From NCBI GenBank assembly GCA_031280325.1, contig JAITGW010000010.1:1-11099 (forward strand): a stretch of DNA of 11,099 nt, in the 5' to 3' direction. Made by a program: the position numbers and the translations under genes. This document shows positions 1-7,150 of the stretch, in pieces. The stretch comes from Oscillospiraceae bacterium. GTDB lineage: Bacteria > Bacillota > Clostridia > Oscillospirales > Oscillospiraceae. The notes below the pieces were generated by a model. That model did no database searches. It worked only from the letters and a program-made list of their open reading frames with translations, and was not told the origin of the DNA. Position 1 is the first letter of the stretch. The number at the start of each line of letters is the position of its first letter.

Positions 1-429
1 TTTGCGCGGATTGGATACCTGTGCTGTCGCGCTAAGGCGAGCATAGTCGCACATGACGAGATGGACACCGGTGCGCGGCGCGCGCTCAATTTCGGACACA
101 CATTCGCTCACGCGATCGAGAAGCGATATAATTACAAAACGTATAATCACGGCGAAGCCGTGGCAATAGGCATGGTGATGGCGCTCGCTGTAGGCGCGAG
201 CCTTGGAATCACGGCTGCGGGCGCCGTCCGGGATGTGACCCGAGCGATTGCGGCTGCGGGATTGACTGCCGAGCTTGGAATTCCTGAGGCAGAGCTTGTT
301 CCGCTTATGATGGGTGACAAAAAGAACTCGCGCGGAACCATAACGCTGATTCTCCTGAAAAAAATCGGCGAGCCGATCGTATATGACATCGAGCCGGACA
401 AGCTTGCGCGGATATTGGAGCGGCTATGA
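1..429 (+). CDS. aroB: 3-dehydroquinate synthase, C-terminal part (partial at left edge)
   Basis: This is the 3' end of aroB: 142 codons are readable in one frame from base 1 to the TGA at 427-429, so the gene begins outside the window. The enzyme makes 3-dehydroquinate from DAHP (shikimate pathway step 2), using NAD and a divalent metal in the cytoplasm. The visible part has the family signature LNFGHTFAHAIE and, 17 residues after its first His, the second metal-binding motif HGEAVAIGM. These two His are expected metal ligands. The second Gly usual in GHTxGH is Ala here. The ATG at 61 lies inside the conserved region (it follows KASIVAHDE) and is not the true start. The stop overlaps the aroA start by four bases (ATGA). 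Confidence 0.95.
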   Translation, partial: FARIGYLCCRAKASIVAHDEMDTGARRALNFGHTFAHAIEKRYNYKTYNHGEAVAIGMVMALAVGASLGITAAGAVRDVTRAIAAAGLTAELGIPEAELVPLMMGDKKNSRGTITLILLKKIGEPIVYDIEPDKLARILERL

Positions 430-1613
430 ATAATACAAAGTGTATTAATTTGTTCCCTGAGGGAATTGTGCGGATCCCTCCGTCGAAGAGCGTGCTGCAC
501 CGAGCTTTAATATGCTCAGCCTTGTCGGGGAGCGTTTTGGAGCTTCCTGCCGGCGCGTCGGACGATATTGAGGCAACGTATCATTGCGTGTCCGCCCTGA
601 CGCGCGGCGGCGCGGCGACGCTTGACTGCGCCGAATCCGGCTCTACGCTTAGATTTTTGCTGCCCATTGCCGCCGCAAAAGGCGTGCCGGCGCGTTTTAC
701 AGGGCGCGGACAGCTGCTGTCGCGGCCGATTGCGCCCCTGCTCGACCAGCTTTCGGCGCATGGGGTCAAGGTCAGCGCGCTGCGCGATGAGCTGATGCTG
801 TCGGGGCGGCTTCACTCGGGAACGTTTGAGCTTGCGGGAGACATCAGCTCTCAATACGTCACGGGACTGCTGCTTGCCCTGCCGCTTTTGGAGGGAGACA
901 GCGAGATTTGCCTGCATTCGCGGCTTGAATCGAAGCCGTATGTGAATATTACGCTTGACGTCATGGCGCGGCACGGCGTTTTGGCGGAGGAGTATTCGCG
1001 GGGTTATCGGATTAAGGGCGGGCAGAGATATTTGCCGCACGGGCTTATCACAGAGGGGGACTATTCCCAGGCGGCGTTTTTTCTCGCGGCGGGCGCGCTT
1101 GGGAGAAATGTATCCGTATCGGGATTGTCGCCGCGCTCAAAGCAGGGCGACCGCGCGATTTTGGACATTTTCTCTCGCGCGGGAATCGGACTCAGCCGCG
1201 ACGGCGATACCGTCCGCGCGGCGGCGGGTGAAATTTCGCCGGTTGACGTTGACGCGTCGGACATTCCGGATTTAATTCCGCCTGTGGCGGCGTTGCTGGC
1301 GTATGCCGGCGGTGAAAGCCGGATATACAACGCGGCGCGGCTGCGCCTGAAAGAATCTGACCGTCTTGCATCAGTGCGGGCAGCGCTCGGCGCGCTTGGC
1401 GCGGACATTTCCGAGCGAGAGGACGGGCTTGTGATACGCGGAAAGCCGCGACTGGCGGGAGGATCCGCGGACAGCGCCGGGGATCACCGCATTGCGATGA
1501 TGACCGCCGTCGCGGCGATCCGGTGCGATGGCGAGGTTTTGCTGAACAACCCGGACTGCGTCCGGAAATCATATCCTGAATTCTGGAAAGATTTTGAGGT
1601 GAGCGGAAAATGA
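426..1613 (+). CDS. aroA: 3-phosphoshikimate 1-carboxyvinyltransferase (EPSP synthase)
   Basis: It joins PEP to shikimate-3-phosphate, giving EPSP (shikimate pathway step 6, cytoplasm). The protein has 395 residues, shorter than the roughly 430 of E. coli AroA but in the range of clostridial forms. Visible motifs: PPSKSVLHRA (18-27) with the PEP/S3P-binding Ser-Lys and Arg; ESGSTLRF (70-77), the glycine loop usually NxGTxxR; GDYSQAAFF (211-219); IPDLIPP (280-286), with the likely catalytic Asp at 282; LKESDRL (308-314); DHRIAM (353-358); and RKSYPEFW (380-387). The start is the ATG at 426, four bases inside aroB, with GGAG at 417-420 as ribosome site. Its own stop overlaps aroC in the same way. 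The glycine loop differs from the E. coli sequence NAGTAMRP, so glyphosate response cannot be read by simple analogy. Confidence 0.97.
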   Translation: MNNTKCINLFPEGIVRIPPSKSVLHRALICSALSGSVLELPAGASDDIEATYHCVSALTRGGAATLDCAESGSTLRFLLPIAAAKGVPARFTGRGQLLSRPIAPLLDQLSAHGVKVSALRDELMLSGRLHSGTFELAGDISSQYVTGLLLALPLLEGDSEICLHSRLESKPYVNITLDVMARHGVLAEEYSRGYRIKGGQRYLPHGLITEGDYSQAAFFLAAGALGRNVSVSGLSPRSKQGDRAILDIFSRAGIGLSRDGDTVRAAAGEISPVDVDASDIPDLIPPVAALLAYAGGESRIYNAARLRLKESDRLASVRAALGALGADISEREDGLVIRGKPRLAGGSADSAGDHRIAMMTAVAAIRCDGEVLLNNPDCVRKSYPEFWKDFEVSGK

Positions 1614-2599
1614 ACTCAACCTGGGGAAGAAAATACCGCCTCAGCGTATTCGGAGAGTCGCACGGGAAAGGCGTCGGCGTTGTTATCGACGGACTTCCCG
1701 CCGGATTCGCCGTGGATTTTGACGCTGTCTCGGCGGAGCTTTCGCGCCGTGCCCCCGGGCGCGACGAGACGAGTACGCCGCGCCGTGAGAGCGACAGGTT
1801 CGAGGTTTTTTCCGGCATTATGGACGGCAAAACAACCGGCGCGCCGCTCATGGCGATGACGCGCAACGCGGACACGCGCTCAGGTGATTATACTCCGGGA
1901 ATACCGCGACCGGGTCACGCTGATCTTGTCGCCATGCTCAAATACCGTAATTTTAACGACTTTCGTGGCGGAGGGCACTTTTCCGGGCGGCTTACGGCCG
2001 CGATTGTGTTTGCCGGAGCGATTGCAAAGCAAATTCTTGCGTCGCGCCACGGCGTAGCCATTATTTCAAGGGCAGCCTCGATTCACGGGGAGACAGATCC
2101 GGAGCGCCAGCGCGCGGCAGTTCTTGAAGCGAGGGCGCGCGGGGATTCCGTAGGCGGAGTTATCGAATGCATTGTCACGGGCGTACCCGTGGGCTGGGGC
2201 GAGCCGATTTTTCACTCCGCGGAATCTGAGCTTGCGGCAATGATGTTCTCGATTCCGGCAGTCAAGGGAGTGGAATTCGGCGACGGCTTCGGCTTTGCGG
2301 ACAAATACGGGTCGGAGGTATCCGATGGCCTGGGGATCGACGCGAACGGAAACGTCATGCACCTTGCCAATCACAACGGCGGGATAAACGGCGGCATTAC
2401 AAATGGCGAAACTGTCGTGTTCCGTGTCGCTGTAAAGCCTACGCCAACGATTTCAATTCCGCAGAAAACTGTGAATTTGAATACGAACGAAGCGATTGTC
2501 CACAGCTTTTCGGGACGGCATGATCCGTGTATCGTGCCGCGCGCGCTTCCGGTCGTGGAGTGCGCGGCGGCAATCGCGCTTATGGAATGCGGCGGCTGA
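1610..2599 (+). CDS. aroC: chorismate synthase
   Basis: It converts EPSP to chorismate with reduced FMN as a catalytic, non-consumed cofactor (last common step of the pathway). The 329-residue protein starts with the classic block STWGRKYRLSVFGESHG (catalytic-region His18), then has RRxPG near 46-50, RPGHADL (100-106), RGGGHFSGR (119-127), VEFGDGF (221-227), NHNGGINGG (254-262) and SGRHDPC (301-307). Chorismate synthases are usually 350-390 residues. This one stops shortly after VVECAAAIALME, so it lacks about 30 residues of the usual C-terminal helix, and there is no room for them because aroF starts 22 bases later. The loop at 119-127 is the HFSGR variant instead of the more common RSSAR. 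The start ATG overlaps the aroA stop (ATGA). Confidence 0.96.
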   Translation: MNSTWGRKYRLSVFGESHGKGVGVVIDGLPAGFAVDFDAVSAELSRRAPGRDETSTPRRESDRFEVFSGIMDGKTTGAPLMAMTRNADTRSGDYTPGIPRPGHADLVAMLKYRNFNDFRGGGHFSGRLTAAIVFAGAIAKQILASRHGVAIISRAASIHGETDPERQRAAVLEARARGDSVGGVIECIVTGVPVGWGEPIFHSAESELAAMMFSIPAVKGVEFGDGFGFADKYGSEVSDGLGIDANGNVMHLANHNGGINGGITNGETVVFRVAVKPTPTISIPQKTVNLNTNEAIVHSFSGRHDPCIVPRALPVVECAAAIALMECGG

Positions 2600-2610
2600 C
2601 CGCCGCGGAA

Positions 2611-2615
2611 AGGAG
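2611..2615 (+). promoter_or_regulatory. ribosome binding site of aroF
   Basis: AGGAG ends six bases before the ATG at 2622. It decides the aroF start: the same frame is open upstream to an ATG at 2496, but that part lies within aroC and has no family similarity. Confidence 0.8.
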
Positions 2616-2621
2616 CAGATT

Positions 2622-3626
2622 ATGATAATAATCTTAAAGAACACCGCGCCGGAGGAAGATGTCGAGCCGCTGCGTAAAACGCTTGCGTCGCGCGGATTTA
2701 TCGTGCAGGAGCTTTCGAGCGACGGGGCGAAAATGTTCGGAATTGCGGGAGACCTCAGCGGACTTTCCGAGGACGATCTGCTGCACTTTTCGTGCGTGGA
2801 GAAAATCATCCGCGTGCGCGAGCCGTATAAGCTTGCCGGCCGTAAGTTTCATCCGGAGGATTCCGTGTTCGATATAAAGGGACGCAAGCTCGGAGGCGGA
2901 CATTTCGCCGTAATCGCGGGTCCCTGCTCCGTCGAGAGCGAGGATCAGATTCTCTCCGTTGCGCGGGACGTCAAGGCGGCGGGGGCGAGCTTTTTGCGCG
3001 GCGGGGCGTTTAAGCCGCGCACATCGCCCTACGCCTTCTCGGGACTTGGGCTTGACGGGCTGGAGCGTCTGAAAATAGCCCGCGCAAAAACCGGATTGCC
3101 GATTGTGACGGAAATTATGTCCGCGGAATATCTCGAGCAGTTCGCGCTTGATGTTGACGTCATTCAGATAGGCGCGAGAAACATGCAAAATTTCACGCTT
3201 CTGCGTCAGGTCGGCTCCATCAAAAAGCCCGTGCTGCTCAAGCGGGGGCTCTCCTCCACGCTTGACGAACTGCTTATGGCGGCAGAGCATGTCATGGCGG
3301 GCGGCGCGCGGGAGATAATGCTGTGCGAGCGGGGAATCCGCACGTTTGAGACCGCGACGCGAAACACGCTTGATCTTTCGGCGGTGCCGGTGCTCAGGCA
3401 GAAGTCACATCTGCCGATAATAATCGATCCCTCCCACGCCACGGGATATTGGCACCTGGTAGAGCCTATGGCGCTCGCCGCGGCAGCCTGCGGCGCGGAC
3501 GGGCTTATAATCGAGGTTCACAACCATCCGGAGGCGGCGCTCTGCGACGGCGCGCAGTCAGTTACACCCCAGGTGTTCCGCAGAATCATGGGCAAGGTGG
3601 AGAAAATACGCGCCGCGATAGCGTAA
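2622..3626 (+). CDS. aroF: DAHP synthase, type I-beta with N-terminal ferredoxin-like regulatory domain
   Basis: It condenses PEP with erythrose-4-phosphate to DAHP, the entry step of the aromatic pathway. The 334-residue protein aligns by eye, almost without gaps, with Thermotoga maritima DAHP synthase. Residues 1-70 form the ferredoxin-like (FL) domain, which in T. maritima mediates feedback inhibition by Tyr and Phe; 71-334 is the TIM barrel. The four metal ligands are at the T. maritima numbers as I recall them: Cys102 (AGPCS), His272 (DPSH), Glu298 (IIEVH) and Asp309 (LCDG). Other barrel motifs are KPRTSPY (131-137), QIGARNMQNF (182-191), KPVLLKRG (202-209) and CERGIRTF (235-242). Feedback control by aromatic end products is inferred from the domain, not shown. 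aroC ends 22 bases upstream and a 125-base gap follows. Confidence 0.96.
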   Translation: MIIILKNTAPEEDVEPLRKTLASRGFIVQELSSDGAKMFGIAGDLSGLSEDDLLHFSCVEKIIRVREPYKLAGRKFHPEDSVFDIKGRKLGGGHFAVIAGPCSVESEDQILSVARDVKAAGASFLRGGAFKPRTSPYAFSGLGLDGLERLKIARAKTGLPIVTEIMSAEYLEQFALDVDVIQIGARNMQNFTLLRQVGSIKKPVLLKRGLSSTLDELLMAAEHVMAGGAREIMLCERGIRTFETATRNTLDLSAVPVLRQKSHLPIIIDPSHATGYWHLVEPMALAAAACGADGLIIEVHNHPEAALCDGAQSVTPQVFRRIMGKVEKIRAAIA

Positions 3627-3751
3627 AATTCAGTTCGATCACGCACGTTTTGCGATGCAGCGCCCAGACGGGAGCGGACAAACAAAGAATGTACGGCGGG
3701 GCAAATATGCGAAAAAAGCGCGTGAAATTATTTCAGGAGGTAATAATTATT
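3627..3751 (+). other. gap between aroF and pheA, function unknown
   Basis: These 125 bases are the longest gap inside an operon whose other junctions are overlaps or at most 22 bases. The pheA frame is open throughout, with ATGs at 3689 and 3707, but the translated stretch is basic and without family similarity. I see no U-tract terminator, no T-box signature and no clear -35/-10 pair. The last 50 bases are A/T-rich and end in the strong pheA ribosome site. It could be a leader or a relic of rearrangement. Confidence 0.4.
3735..3741 (+). promoter_or_regulatory. ribosome binding site of pheA
   Basis: AGGAGGT is a full match to the 16S rRNA 3' end and supports the ATG at 3752 over upstream in-frame ATGs at 3689 and 3707. 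The spacing to the ATG (10-11 bases) is slightly long. Confidence 0.75.
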
Positions 3752-4885
3752 ATGACACCAAAGGAAAAACTTGAAGCTCTGAGAGGCGAAATTGATACAG
3801 TAAACAAGGACATGCTCGCGCTGTTCCAAAAACGCCAGCGCATATCCGGCGACATTGCGGCGGTGAAGGAAGAGGGCAATCTTGCCGTCACCGACATCGC
3901 GCGGGAGCAGAGACTGCTTGCCTCTGCGGCGGCGCTGGCAGATGTGGACAAGCAGGGTGAAACGGCGGCGTTTATGCGCACGCTAATCTCCCTGTCAAAG
4001 CTGCGCCAGAACGACATTTTACACCTTACACACGCGCTGGATTTTCCGGAGCCGAGTCCGCTGCCCGCGGGCGCTGCCGCATATCAGGGAATTGCCGGCG
4101 CGTGGGGGGAACATGCGGCGCACCGGCTTTTTCCCGGGCGGGAACTTTTCGGTCAGACTTATTTTGAGGATGTGTTCGACGCGGTGAAATCCGGAAAGGC
4201 GGCAATCGGCGTTTTGCCGATTGAAAATTCCCGCACGGGTGCGATCGGTGAGGTGTACGACCTGCTCCGGCGCAACTCTTGCTATATTGTCGGCTCGATG
4301 TGGGTGACGGTATCCCAGTGCCTTATCGGCATGCCCGGCGCGGCGGCGGGCGACGTGCGCGAGGTGCTCAGTCATCCGGAGGGCTTTAATCAATGCCGCC
4401 TGTTCCTGAAAAACCGCAATTGGGAGCTTACAAATGTGCGAAACACAGCTGTCGCGGCGGTGACTGTCAGAGAGCGTGGCGACATACGCTATGCCGCGAT
4501 AGGGTCCCGCCGCGCGGCGGAGGTCAATGGGCTGTCCGTAATTTCCCCGGACATTGCGGACGATTCAAAGAACCGTACGCGCTTTATCGCGATCGCGGCG
4601 GAGCCGGCATATGCCGCGGAGAGCAACATTATATCCGTGACATTTTCAGTGTCGCATCAGTCCGGAGCGCTTGTTGCGGCGCTCAGCCCGTTCCAGCTTG
4701 CGGGGCTGAACCTCACACGCATAGAGTCGCGTCCTGTTTCTGTGGAGAAATACCGTTTTTTTGCCGATATTGAGGGGAATATTAAAAGCGGCGCCGCGCG
4801 TGACGCGATCGCGCAGGCGGCGATGCAGACGGATTATTTCGAGGTTCTCGGCTGCTATTCCGAAACACAGGAGCAGCCGTTGTGA
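3752..4885 (+). CDS. pheA: bifunctional chorismate mutase / prephenate dehydratase (P-protein)
   Basis: It rearranges chorismate to prephenate and then dehydrates and decarboxylates it to phenylpyruvate, committing flux to phenylalanine. The 377-residue protein (E. coli PheA has 386) has three domains. The AroQ-class chorismate mutase (about 1-90) carries Arg11, Arg28, Lys39, Asp48, Arg51 and Glu52 at the same numbers as the E. coli active site, which supports the start at 3752. Prephenate dehydratase (about 108-285) includes YQGIAGAWGEHAA, ENSRTGAIGEVYDLL, SHPEGFNQC and the catalytic-type TRF at 276-278. The C-terminal ACT domain (about 292-377) contains SGALVAAL and ESRP (325-328), the motifs that bind Phe for feedback inhibition in relatives. 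The stop overlaps the next gene's GTG start (GTGA). Confidence 0.96.
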   Translation: MTPKEKLEALRGEIDTVNKDMLALFQKRQRISGDIAAVKEEGNLAVTDIAREQRLLASAAALADVDKQGETAAFMRTLISLSKLRQNDILHLTHALDFPEPSPLPAGAAAYQGIAGAWGEHAAHRLFPGRELFGQTYFEDVFDAVKSGKAAIGVLPIENSRTGAIGEVYDLLRRNSCYIVGSMWVTVSQCLIGMPGAAAGDVREVLSHPEGFNQCRLFLKNRNWELTNVRNTAVAAVTVRERGDIRYAAIGSRRAAEVNGLSVISPDIADDSKNRTRFIAIAAEPAYAAESNIISVTFSVSHQSGALVAALSPFQLAGLNLTRIESRPVSVEKYRFFADIEGNIKSGAARDAIAQAAMQTDYFEVLGCYSETQEQPL

Positions 4886-5823
4886 AGTCCGGGGAGCGCA
4901 GCGTCATCATCATCGGCCTTCCCGGCGCGGGCAAAACCACGGTCGGACGGCTTATCGCCGCGCGCTTGGGACGGGAATTTTATGACTCCGATCTGGAAAT
5001 CGAAAAAACGACGGGGCACTCTCCCGCGCGGATCATCACCGAGCGGGGCGAGCCGCTTTTTCGGAGTGTTGAGCGAGCGGAGATTGAGCGGCTTATGCAA
5101 AAACGGGGAATAGTTCTTGCCGTGGGCGGCGGCGCTCCGCTGCAATGTTCTGATTTGCTGCGCAGGGACAGCGTAGTTATACTCCTTACACGCGAGCTTG
5201 GCGCGATTGCCGCTGGCTTTGATGGGACGCGCCCATTGACGCGCAATCTGTCTGAGCTTGAGCAAAAGGCGCAGGAGCGCGCGGCGGTTTACGATGCGCT
5301 TTCCAACGCCGAGATCATAAACGAGGGTGTGCCCTCGGAGGTAGCTGAACGGGCGGCGCTTGTAATCGCACCGCATTTGAAGGCGAGGATACTTGTGCTG
5401 GATGGGCCGAACCTGAATATGCTTGGAATACGCGAGCCGGAAATCTACGGCTCGGCGACGTATGAAGAAAAGTGTGAAATGCTAAATGAAGCGGCGGACG
5501 AGCGCGGAATTGCCCTTTGCTGCCGCCAGTCAAACCACGAGGGGGAGCTTATTGATATTATTCAGGACGCGATGTACAGCTATGACGGGATTGTAATAAA
5601 CCCCGGCGCGTATACCCACTACAGCTATGCGATTTGCGATGCTCTCCGCACGGCAGAGCGCGTTCCGGCGATTGAGGTTCACATCTCGGACATCCACTCG
5701 CGGGAGGAGTTTCGCCGCGTATCAGTTACAGCGCCGGTGTGCATCGGACAAATATCCGGCCATGGATTCAGGGGGTATATTGAGGGAATCGACGCGCTTT
5801 TGGAAAGGATCGGCGCGGTATGA
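4882..5823 (+). CDS. aroK/aroQ: fused shikimate kinase / type II 3-dehydroquinate dehydratase
   Basis: One 313-codon frame encodes two pathway enzymes. Residues 1 to about 166 are shikimate kinase (step 5): Walker A GLPGAGKT (12-19), the shikimate-binding YDSD (34-37), FRSVE (60-64), VGGGAP (81-86), TRPL (116-119) and ERAAVYDA (132-139). Residues about 168-313 are type II dehydroquinase (step 3): LDGPNLNMLGIREPEIYG (173-190) with the catalytic-type Arg184 and Tyr189, RQSNHEGELID (215-225), INPGAYTHYS (239-248), EVHISDIHSREEFR (265-278) and GQISGHGFRGY (289-299). Both domains look complete and catalytic. There is almost no linker. The start is a GTG overlapping the pheA stop, with AGGAG at 4869-4873. 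A TTG at 5377 could start a free AroQ but has no evident ribosome site. The frame overlaps aroE by four bases. Confidence 0.95.
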   Translation: MKSGERSVIIIGLPGAGKTTVGRLIAARLGREFYDSDLEIEKTTGHSPARIITERGEPLFRSVERAEIERLMQKRGIVLAVGGGAPLQCSDLLRRDSVVILLTRELGAIAAGFDGTRPLTRNLSELEQKAQERAAVYDALSNAEIINEGVPSEVAERAALVIAPHLKARILVLDGPNLNMLGIREPEIYGSATYEEKCEMLNEAADERGIALCCRQSNHEGELIDIIQDAMYSYDGIVINPGAYTHYSYAICDALRTAERVPAIEVHISDIHSREEFRRVSVTAPVCIGQISGHGFRGYIEGIDALLERIGAV

Positions 5824-6647
5824 TTTCAGGCTCTACACGGCTTCTTGCGGTTATCGGATTTCCAGTGGAGCACAGCAGGTCGCCGTTTATCCACAACCAG
5901 TTTGCCGCGCAGAGCGGAGCGGATTTTGCGTATCTTGCGTTCGGGGTTACTCCGCGGACGCTGCCTGACTTTATCGCGGCGGCGCGAACGATGAATATTG
6001 CGGGCTTCAACGTGACCATGCCGCTTAAAGAAGCTGTTTTGCCTTATCTCGACGCGCTTGATGAGACGAGCCGCCTTTGCGGCTCTGTAAATACTGTCGT
6101 AAATCGGGACGGACGGCTTTTCGGAGCGACGACGGACGGAGCGGGGCTTGTGAAAAGTCTCGGCGCGCGGGAGATTGCCGGTAGGCGCGTCCTTCTTCTT
6201 GGCACGGGCGGCGCCGCAAGGTCAATCGCGCCGGCGCTGTATTCCGCGGGCGCGGCTGTTGTCGCGCTGTCGCGGCGAGATACTGCAATGGAGCTGCCCG
6301 GCGCCGAGGTGAAGCCGTGGGCGGAGCTTAACGCCCTCTCGGGCGAGAGCGACGTTATAATCAATTGCACTCCGCTTGGAATGCGCGGCGCGGCGGATTT
6401 TGCGGACTTCCGGTTTCTGGACACATTTGCTGTGAACAGACCCGGAGGACTGCTGTGCGACATTGTGTACAACCCGGTTGACACGGCGCTTATGAAAAGC
6501 GCGCGTTCGCGCGGGCTTGATACGCTTGGCGGACTTGCGCTGCTTGTCCATCAGGCGGCGGAGAGCTGGCGCATGTTCACCGGCGCGGCGGCTGAGGGAA
6601 TCGAAGAGATGATCAAAAAATTGGAAAAATGGGAGGAGCATTCATGA
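5820..6647 (+). CDS. aroE: shikimate dehydrogenase (NADP-dependent)
   Basis: It reduces 3-dehydroshikimate to shikimate (step 4), probably with NADPH. The 275-residue length is usual for AroE. The substrate domain shows SRSP (19-22), NVTMPLKE (64-71) with the catalytic Lys70, GSVNT (88-92) and TTDGAG with the catalytic-type Asp106. The Rossmann domain shows GTGGAAR (128-134), SRR at 151-153 in the place of the usual NADP-recognising N/S-R-T/R loop, NCTPLGM (182-188), DIVYNP (214-219) and GGLALLVHQAA (237-247) with the shikimate-binding-type Gln245. The ATG at 5820 overlaps the kinase/dehydroquinase stop. The C-terminus is Lys/Glu-rich and its codons contain the ribosome site of the next gene. 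Confidence 0.96.
   Translation: MISGSTRLLAVIGFPVEHSRSPFIHNQFAAQSGADFAYLAFGVTPRTLPDFIAAARTMNIAGFNVTMPLKEAVLPYLDALDETSRLCGSVNTVVNRDGRLFGATTDGAGLVKSLGAREIAGRRVLLLGTGGAARSIAPALYSAGAAVVALSRRDTAMELPGAEVKPWAELNALSGESDVIINCTPLGMRGAADFADFRFLDTFAVNRPGGLLCDIVYNPVDTALMKSARSRGLDTLGGLALLVHQAAESWRMFTGAAAEGIEEMIKKLEKWEEHS
6632..6638 (+). promoter_or_regulatory. ribosome binding site of the mogA/moaB-like gene
   Basis: GGAGGAG within the last aroE codons ends five bases before the ATG at 6644. It supports that start over an in-frame ATG at 6629, which would lie upstream of this site. Confidence 0.75.
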
Positions 6648-7132
6648 GCTACACGGCTGCCGTAATTACGGTGAGCGACAAGGGGTATCGCGGGGAGCGC
6701 GTTGACGAGGCGGGACCGGAGGCTGCAAGACTGCTGACGCAGGCAGGCTTTTGCGTGACGTATCGCGGGCTTGTGCCGGACGAGGCCGGGCTGATATCGG
6801 CGGAGCTTATTAAATGCGCCGATGAAATGGATGTTGCGCTGATAATAACGACGGGAGGTACGGGGTTTTCTCCGCGCGATATCACGCCGGAGGCGACGCT
6901 TGCGGTTGTGGAGCGCAGAACGCCCGGAATTCCGGAAGCGATGCGATTCGAGAGCGCGCGCGTTACAAACCGCGCCATGCTCTCCCGCATGGAGGCGGGA
7001 ATCCGCAGCCGCTCGCTCATCGTAAATCTGCCGGGCAGCACGAAGGCCGCCCGCGAAAACCTGACCGCGGCGCTTAGCTCGCTGGAGCATGGGCTTGAAA
7101 TGCTGCGCGGAGCGCAGCGGGATCACGAGTGA
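6644..7132 (+). CDS. mogA: MogA/MoaB-family molybdopterin adenylyltransferase-like protein
   Basis: The 162-residue protein belongs to the MoCF-biosynthesis (MogA/MoaB) fold, whose MogA members adenylate molybdopterin before metal insertion. Visible motifs are ITVSDKG (8-14), followed by a DEAGP segment, the nucleotide/pterin loop TTGGTG (69-74), PRDITPEA (77-84), GIPEAMR (95-101) and LPGSTKAARENL (129-140). Length matches single-domain MogA/MoaB. MogA cannot be told from MoaB by eye, so the symbol is provisional. Its ATG overlaps the aroE stop (ATGA), so it is probably translated with the aro operon, although no role in aromatic synthesis is known for this family. No other molybdenum-cofactor gene is present. 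Confidence 0.88.
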   Translation: MSYTAAVITVSDKGYRGERVDEAGPEAARLLTQAGFCVTYRGLVPDEAGLISAELIKCADEMDVALIITTGGTGFSPRDITPEATLAVVERRTPGIPEAMRFESARVTNRAMLSRMEAGIRSRSLIVNLPGSTKAARENLTAALSSLEHGLEMLRGAQRDHE

Positions 7133-7150
7133 AGAAAAGGAGCTGCTTGT

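Noticed and set aside
426-1613. Reading aroA as a glyphosate-resistance gene
   Set aside because: The loop differs from E. coli, but sensitivity cannot be assigned from sequence by eye. The operon context shows a housekeeping aroA.
1192-1875. 227-codon minus-strand open frame across aroA/aroC
   Set aside because: Low-complexity Arg/Ser/Pro composition, spanning two well-supported plus-strand genes, so it is a coding shadow.
2496-2621. N-terminal extension of aroF from ATG 2496
   Set aside because: It lies inside aroC in another frame. The start at 2622 has an AGGAG and puts the metal-binding residues at the same numbers as the T. maritima enzyme.
2634-3290. 218-codon minus-strand open frame opposite aroF
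   Set aside because: Antisense to a DAHP synthase with all metal ligands in place, and no recognisable motif of its own.
3449-3751. Upstream starts for pheA (3449, 3689, 3707)
   Set aside because: The start at 3752 has a full Shine-Dalgarno and places all chorismate mutase active-site residues at E. coli numbering. Upstream sequence has no family similarity, and its 5' part (to 3626) overlaps aroF.
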